NCBI GenBank assembly: GCA_934464615.1
Contig: CAKSKA010000009.1
Span: 1 to 64,000 of the forward strand
Origin: an uncultured Eubacteriales bacterium
Lineage (GTDB): Bacteria > Bacillota > Clostridia > Oscillospirales > Acutalibacteraceae
DNA: 64,000 nucleotides
Reading direction: 5' to 3'
Each line of letters starts with the position of its first letter. The first letter of the stretch is position 1. A program made the translations under genes and the position numbers. Of this stretch, positions 59,784-64,000 are shown one piece after another. The notes under the pieces are model-generated. The model did not search any database and was not told the DNA's origin. It saw nothing but the letters and a program-made list of their open reading frames with translations.

Positions 59784-61577
59784 ATGAAACTTGACAGAAT
59801 GGACGGTCTCAAGCGTACCGATTATTGCGGAACTTTGCGCTCGGACGATATAGGCCGAGAGGTTGTTGTTTGCGGTTGGACGCAGCGACAGAGAGATTTG
59901 GGCGCGCTTATTTTTATAGATTTGCGCGACAGAAGCGGAATAGTGCAGTTGGCTTTTGACGATGCAACCGACAAAGAGGTTTTTGACAAGGCCTTTACCG
60001 TCCGCAGCGAATTTGTATTAATGGCAAAAGGTACAGTAAGGCAGCGTTCCTCGGTAAATAACGATATACCGACGGGCGAAATCGAAATTGCCGTAAATAC
60101 CCTTAAAATTTTGGGTGCGGCACAAACCCCGCCTTTTGAAATTTTATCCGACACAGGAGCTAAAGAGGATATTCGTTTAAAATACCGTTATTTAGACCTG
60201 CGCCGTGCAAACCTGCAGCACAATATCATTATGCGCCACAAAATCGCAAAGGTTACCAGAGATTATTTTGATGAAAACGGCTTTTTGGAAATAGAAACGC
60301 CGACTCTTATAAAATCCACACCCGAAGGCGCAAGGGATTACCTTGTACCCTCGCGTATCCATTCCGGCAGCTTTTTCGCATTGCCGCAGTCACCGCAGCT
60401 GTACAAGCAGTTACTTATGCTGTCGGGATTTGACAGATATATGCAGCTTGCGCGCTGCTACCGTGATGAAGATTTGCGTGCGGACCGTCAGCCCGAGTTT
60501 ACACAGATAGACCTTGAAATGTCTTTTGTTGAGATGGAAGATGTTTTTGCGATTGCCGAGGGATTTGTAAAGCGCCTTTTTAAAGAAATACTCAATGTTG
60601 ATGTTCCCACACCGCTGCCGCGTCTTACATACACTTACGCTATGGAAAATTACGGTTCGGACAAGCCGGATACAAGGTTTGATATGAAGATACGCGATAT
60701 TTCCGATATTGTGGCGAATTGCGGATTCGGCGTATTTGCGGACGCAGTTAAAAACGGCGGCACGGTACGCGCAATAACCGCAAAAAATGCCGCAGGTGTT
60801 TACACCCGCAAGGAAATAGACAAGTTAACCGAGGAAGCAAAAGGTATAGGCGCAAAGGGACTTGCGTTTATACGTTGGGTTGACGATGTGCCGAATTGCT
60901 CCTTTGCTAAGTTTATGACCGACGCCGAAATGGCTGACATAATTAAAGCCACAGGTGCGGAAAAAGGCGACGTTGTGCTTATTTGCGCCGACCGCAAAAA
61001 GACGGTTCTGCCGGTACTCGGCGCGTTGCGTCTTACGGTTGCAAAACGCCTTAACATTATTCCCGACCAATATAATTTCCTGTGGATAACCGAATTCCCG
61101 TTCTTTGAATATAACGAGGAAACCGGCAACTATGACGCTATGCATCACCCGTTTACCGCACCGCTTGACGAATGTATACCTTACCTTGATACCGAACCCG
61201 AAAAGGTATTTGCAAAGGCGTACGATTTAGTGCTTAACGGTATAGAATTATCTTCCGGCTCAATCCGCATTACCGATCCGGAATTGCAAAAGCATATGTT
61301 TAAAGCATTGGGACTGTCCGACGAAGAAGCGTATCAAAAATTCGGATTTTTGACCGACGCTTTCAAATACGGTGCTCCGCCGCACGGCGGTATGGGCATA
61401 GGCCTTGACAGACTTGTTATGCTTATGTGCGGTGCCGACAATCTGCGTGATGTAATTGCATTCCCGAAAGTTTCAAATTCAAGCGAATTAATGTCGGGTG
61501 CGCCCTCAACCGTTGATGAGGCACAGCTTAAGGATTTATCCATTGCAATTACAAAAAGCGATAAACCCGAACAATAA
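59784..61577 (+). CDS. aspS: Aspartyl-tRNA synthetase
   Basis: A 597-residue class IIb synthetase of the bacterial type, with the GAD insertion. The OB fold starts around GREVVVCGWTQRQRDLGALI. Motif 2 is LARCYRDEDLRADRQPEFTQ, GAD lies about 290-400, FPFFEYNEETGNYDAMHHPFT is a bacterial AspRS block, and GMGIGLDRLVMLMCGADNLRDV is motif 3. ATG 59784 follows GGGAGTG; an in-frame codon at 59775 lies in the Shine-Dalgarno region. It is 45 bases downstream of hisS, a common pairing. Confidence 0.96.
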   Translation: MKLDRMDGLKRTDYCGTLRSDDIGREVVVCGWTQRQRDLGALIFIDLRDRSGIVQLAFDDATDKEVFDKAFTVRSEFVLMAKGTVRQRSSVNNDIPTGEIEIAVNTLKILGAAQTPPFEILSDTGAKEDIRLKYRYLDLRRANLQHNIIMRHKIAKVTRDYFDENGFLEIETPTLIKSTPEGARDYLVPSRIHSGSFFALPQSPQLYKQLLMLSGFDRYMQLARCYRDEDLRADRQPEFTQIDLEMSFVEMEDVFAIAEGFVKRLFKEILNVDVPTPLPRLTYTYAMENYGSDKPDTRFDMKIRDISDIVANCGFGVFADAVKNGGTVRAITAKNAAGVYTRKEIDKLTEEAKGIGAKGLAFIRWVDDVPNCSFAKFMTDAEMADIIKATGAEKGDVVLICADRKKTVLPVLGALRLTVAKRLNIIPDQYNFLWITEFPFFEYNEETGNYDAMHHPFTAPLDECIPYLDTEPEKVFAKAYDLVLNGIELSSGSIRITDPELQKHMFKALGLSDEEAYQKFGFLTDAFKYGAPPHGGMGIGLDRLVMLMCGADNLRDVIAFPKVSNSSELMSGAPSTVDEAQLKDLSIAITKSDKPEQ

Positions 61578-61651
61578 TTAAATACGGTTTTACATAACGG
61601 TGTTTCGTAAAATATGCGGAACGCCGTTTATATTGTTTTACAATAATTTGA

Positions 61652-61680
61652 TTGAATTATGCTTATACTTATTGTATAAT
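61652..61680 (+). promoter_or_regulatory. Promoter of the small export protein gene
   Basis: TTGAAT (61652-61657), 17-bp spacer, TATAAT (61675-61680), 34 bases before the ATG. Confidence 0.7.
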
Positions 61681-61714
61681 AGGTGTAATATTTAGTATTT
61701 TGGAGGAAATTATT

Positions 61715-62221
61715 ATGTCCGGTATAACGACCAGTATTGTAAATTGGTTTCAGGGAATCGGCCTTCCTAAAGAGATAGTCGCTTTTATAGTTTCCATGCT
61801 CCCTATTGTTGAACTTCGCGGCGGTTTACCCGTTGCAAGCGTTTTAGGTATTCCGTATTTCAAAGCTTTGGGAATCTGCGTGCTGGGCAACCTCGTACCC
61901 ATACCGTTCATCCTTTGGCTTATAATACCAATATTTGCGTGGATGAAAAAGACAAAACTTTTCAGTCCGCTTGTAAACAAACTTGAAAGCAAAACACTGT
62001 CCAAAAAAGACAAACTTGAAAAAGGCGAATTTTGGGGACTTATGATTTTTGTAGGTATTCCGCTGCCCGGCACAGGCGCTTGGACCGGCGCTTTGCTTGC
62101 CGCACTGCTTGGCATTAAATTCAAAAAAGCGTTACTTGCAATTGTTTGCGGCGTTTTTCTTGCCGCCGCTATTATGAGCATTATATCTTATGTAATACCC
62201 TGGATCGTAACTCTTTTTTAA
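61715..62221 (+). CDS. Small multidrug export family membrane protein (COG2426)
   Basis: A 168-residue protein with four membrane regions. The segment MLPIVELRGGLPVASVLGIPYFKAL is the signature of the family annotated as putative small multidrug export proteins. FVGIPLPGTGAWTGALLAALLGIKFKKALLAIVCGV is the second half, with the GTGAW motif. Transport has not been shown for most members. ATG 61715 has TGGAGGA nine bases upstream. It precedes the flippase gene by 17 bases. Confidence 0.88.
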   Translation: MSGITTSIVNWFQGIGLPKEIVAFIVSMLPIVELRGGLPVASVLGIPYFKALGICVLGNLVPIPFILWLIIPIFAWMKKTKLFSPLVNKLESKTLSKKDKLEKGEFWGLMIFVGIPLPGTGAWTGALLAALLGIKFKKALLAIVCGVFLAAAIMSIISYVIPWIVTLF

Positions 62222-62238
62222 AAAGGGGCAACTGAAGA

Positions 62239-63630
62239 TTGAATAAATATAAAAAGTTAGCTCAAAATACAGCTATTTTTGCTATAGGAACATTCAGTTC
62301 TAAAATACTGTCGTTTATAATGGTATTTTTCTACAGCCGTGCCATGCATACATCGGAATTCGGCATGCTGGATATTATTATAAATACCGCCAGTCTGTTA
62401 CTGCCCATAGCAATGCTGGGAATAACAAACTCCATTATACGTTTCGGACTTGATAACGATTTTAAAAAGTCCGACGTTTTTACCACAGGTGTTGTAGCTG
62501 TCGGAATAGGATTCGGCATACTGTTGCTTTTTTGTCCGCTTATAATGCGCATACCCGATTTAAAGCAGTATGTGGTTATACTTTATGCGCACATATTTAT
62601 GTCGGCTATGCGGCACATATGCAGTTTTTTTGTACGCGCAAAAGGCCAACTGCGTTTGTTTGCCGTTGACGGCGTACTTTCCACGTTTTTAACCTGTCTG
62701 TTTACAATAATATTTTTAATTCCGCTTAAAATGGGCATTGTCGGCTATATGCTTGCAATAATACTTGCCGATTTATGTTCCGTAATATTTCTATTTTGGG
62801 GTGCGCATTTATACGAATTTTTGGATTTTAAAACGCTCAACACCTCTCTTACCCGTAAAATGATACGCTTTTCACTGCCGCTTATGCCGACATCGCTTTT
62901 GTGGTGGGTTGTAAATGTATCCGACAGATATTTTGTTAAGTATATGATAGACGACGCCGCAAACGGACTTTATGCTGCGGCATATAAGGTGCCTACGGTT
63001 TTAACTTTGGTGTCGGCAATTTTCCTTGATGCATGGCAGTTATCCGCCGTAAGCGAAAATAAGAGTCAATTACGCAATAAATTTTACTCAAATGTATTTA
63101 AATCGTTCGAAGGCGGCGTTTTTGTTGTAGGCTCGGTGCTTATTTTATTTGCAAAGTTTATAACCTACATTTTGTTGGCGCCGTCGTATTACGCATCCTG
63201 GCAGTATATACCGGTACTTATTTTGTCCACCGTATTTTCCTGCTTTGTTGTTTTCCTCGGCAATATATACCTTGCACAGTCCCGTAATGTCGCAACCCTT
63301 GTAACTACGGTTGCAGGCGCTGTAATAAACATTATTTTAAACTACTTCCTTATACGCGCCTACGGTACACAAGGCGCTGCAATAGCCACCTGCATAAGCT
63401 ACTTTACGGTATTTATTGCGCGCGCGGTTGATATTAAGATACAAAACCGCGATATAAGCTTTTGCGAAATCAACGTGCTTATAAACACACTGCTTATGAC
63501 GACACAGGTAGTTGTAATGCTTAAAGAGCCGAAACACTGGATACTCTGGCAGGTTTTGTTTGTTGTCGTAATTACGTTAATAAACCTCGGCAGTATTATA
63601 AACATAGTAAAAAGGATTTTAAAGAAATAA
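62239..63630 (+). CDS. Polysaccharide flippase (MOP/Wzx-like)
   Basis: A 463-residue membrane protein of the oligosaccharide flippase superfamily with about 12-14 segments. The N-terminal AIFAIGTFSSKILSFIMVFFYSRAM and MIRFSLPLMPTSLLWWVVNVSDRYFV blocks are typical of polysaccharide biosynthesis proteins. It probably moves lipid-linked glycans across the membrane. The start is TTG 62239, with AAAGGGG about ten bases upstream, so the RBS distance is long. No glycosyltransferases are nearby. Confidence 0.87.
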   Translation: MNKYKKLAQNTAIFAIGTFSSKILSFIMVFFYSRAMHTSEFGMLDIIINTASLLLPIAMLGITNSIIRFGLDNDFKKSDVFTTGVVAVGIGFGILLLFCPLIMRIPDLKQYVVILYAHIFMSAMRHICSFFVRAKGQLRLFAVDGVLSTFLTCLFTIIFLIPLKMGIVGYMLAIILADLCSVIFLFWGAHLYEFLDFKTLNTSLTRKMIRFSLPLMPTSLLWWVVNVSDRYFVKYMIDDAANGLYAAAYKVPTVLTLVSAIFLDAWQLSAVSENKSQLRNKFYSNVFKSFEGGVFVVGSVLILFAKFITYILLAPSYYASWQYIPVLILSTVFSCFVVFLGNIYLAQSRNVATLVTTVAGAVINIILNYFLIRAYGTQGAAIATCISYFTVFIARAVDIKIQNRDISFCEINVLINTLLMTTQVVVMLKEPKHWILWQVLFVVVITLINLGSIINIVKRILKK

Positions 63631-63644
63631 CAAACATATATAAA

Positions 63645-63680
63645 AAAGACGCGTATACGTCAATCCGTATGCGTGTCTTT
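63645..63680 (-). terminator. Terminator of livF
   Basis: AAAGACGCGTATACG pairs with CGTATGCGTGTCTTT (wobble pairs allowed) around a six-base loop. On the minus strand six T follow. Confidence 0.8.
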
Positions 63681-63698
63681 GTCTTTATTCGTATGTTA

Positions 63699-64000
63699 TC
63701 AACCGCCGAGGTAAGCCTTCTTGACCTCTTCGCTTTCCATAAGTTCTTTACCTGTACCCGAGAGAACGATTTTTCCGTTCTCAAGTACATATGCCCTATC
63801 GGAAATTGCAAGCGATTTACCTGCGTTTTGCTCTACCAAAAGGATAGTAGTGCCGTTTTTATTGAATGTATTAACTATAATGTCAAACACTTCATCAACA
63901 AGCAACGGGGAAAGTCCCATTGAAGGCTCATCCAGCATAAGTAATTTCGGACGGCTCATCATGGCTCTGCCCATGGCAAGCATCTGCTGCTCTCCGCCTG
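63699..64000 (-). CDS. livF: Branched-chain amino acid ABC transporter ATPase LivF, partial at the right edge
   Basis: The C-terminal 100 residues of an ABC ATPase. The signature end GGEQQMLAMGRAMMSRPKL enters from the edge, Walker B is LLMLDEPSMGLSPLLVDE, and the ending ILLVEQNAGKSLAISDRAYVLENGKIVLSG is characteristic of LivF. The last residues are KKAYLGG. It reads from beyond the window, where livG, livM, livH and the binding protein are expected. Branched-chain amino acids are the probable substrate, in addition to BrnQ. Confidence 0.9.
   Translation of the reverse strand, partial: GGEQQMLAMGRAMMSRPKLLMLDEPSMGLSPLLVDEVFDIIVNTFNKNGTTILLVEQNAGKSLAISDRAYVLENGKIVLSGTGKELMESEEVKKAYLGG

Overview
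The window looks like a chromosomal segment of a spore-forming, gut-associated Clostridia (Firmicutes), plausibly an Oscillospirales/Ruminococcus-like organism. The evidence is a complete spoIIIAA-AH operon plus spoIIE, a PdaB-type deacetylase, class II GalT, rubrerythrin, a bile salt hydrolase, a rhamnose operon, encoded tRNA CCA and strong TTGACA-17-TATAAT promoters. No 16S or 23S gene is present, so the genus is inference.

Layout. 1-2.5 kb is the end of an integrated mobile element: a large serine recombinase running off the left edge, a TnpW-like small protein, a repeat-rich non-coding stretch and a winged-helix protein. 2.6-8.5 kb is a zinc-starvation operon: a Zur-type Fur repressor with two operator-like boxes around its promoter, a small Cys-rich membrane protein, ZnuA with a ZinT domain inserted in its His-rich loop, ZnuC, ZnuB, a ribosomal protein L33 that has lost one zinc cysteine, a COG0523 GTPase and a conserved lipoprotein. 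It favours ATC/CTG codons, whereas most later genes are rich in ATA/CTT, so it probably arrived by transfer.

8.7-17 kb holds ruvX, a histidine phosphatase, a PTS-IIC-like permease, nth, a pyridoxal kinase and the rhamnose genes rhaB-rhaA-rhaD with an AraC regulator. 17-31.8 kb holds rubrerythrin, a membrane protein, a PcrA-type helicase, asnS, a PdaB-like deacetylase, an orphan 5S rRNA gene with its own promoter and terminator, an ABC exporter with a membrane-anchored partner, galT, tRNA-Ser(GGA), a small foreign-looking segment (Fe-S protein and Crp/Fnr regulator), and DUF3793 plus flavodoxin behind a pair of identical dyads.

31.8-47 kb holds bile salt hydrolase, brnQ, a cytidylate-kinase-like protein, a FucO-type dehydrogenase, spoIIE (promoter with 21-bp spacer), an Asp23 protein, the spoIIIA operon, a membrane-anchored PIG-L deacetylase, yebC and dusB. 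47-64 kb holds polA, a deacetylase, a fused low-molecular-weight phosphatase/RimI protein, tsaD, a lipid kinase, mreBCD with PBP2, mgsA, hisS-aspS, a small export protein, a flippase and the 3' part of livF.

Functional links. The zinc operon combines repression, uptake, metallochaperone delivery and probable ribosomal zinc sparing. Rhamnose breakdown and methylglyoxal synthase could both feed lactaldehyde to the FucO-type enzyme, but these genes are unlinked. The most unusual items are the nested ZnuA-ZinT architecture, the phosphatase-RimI fusion and the operator pairs.
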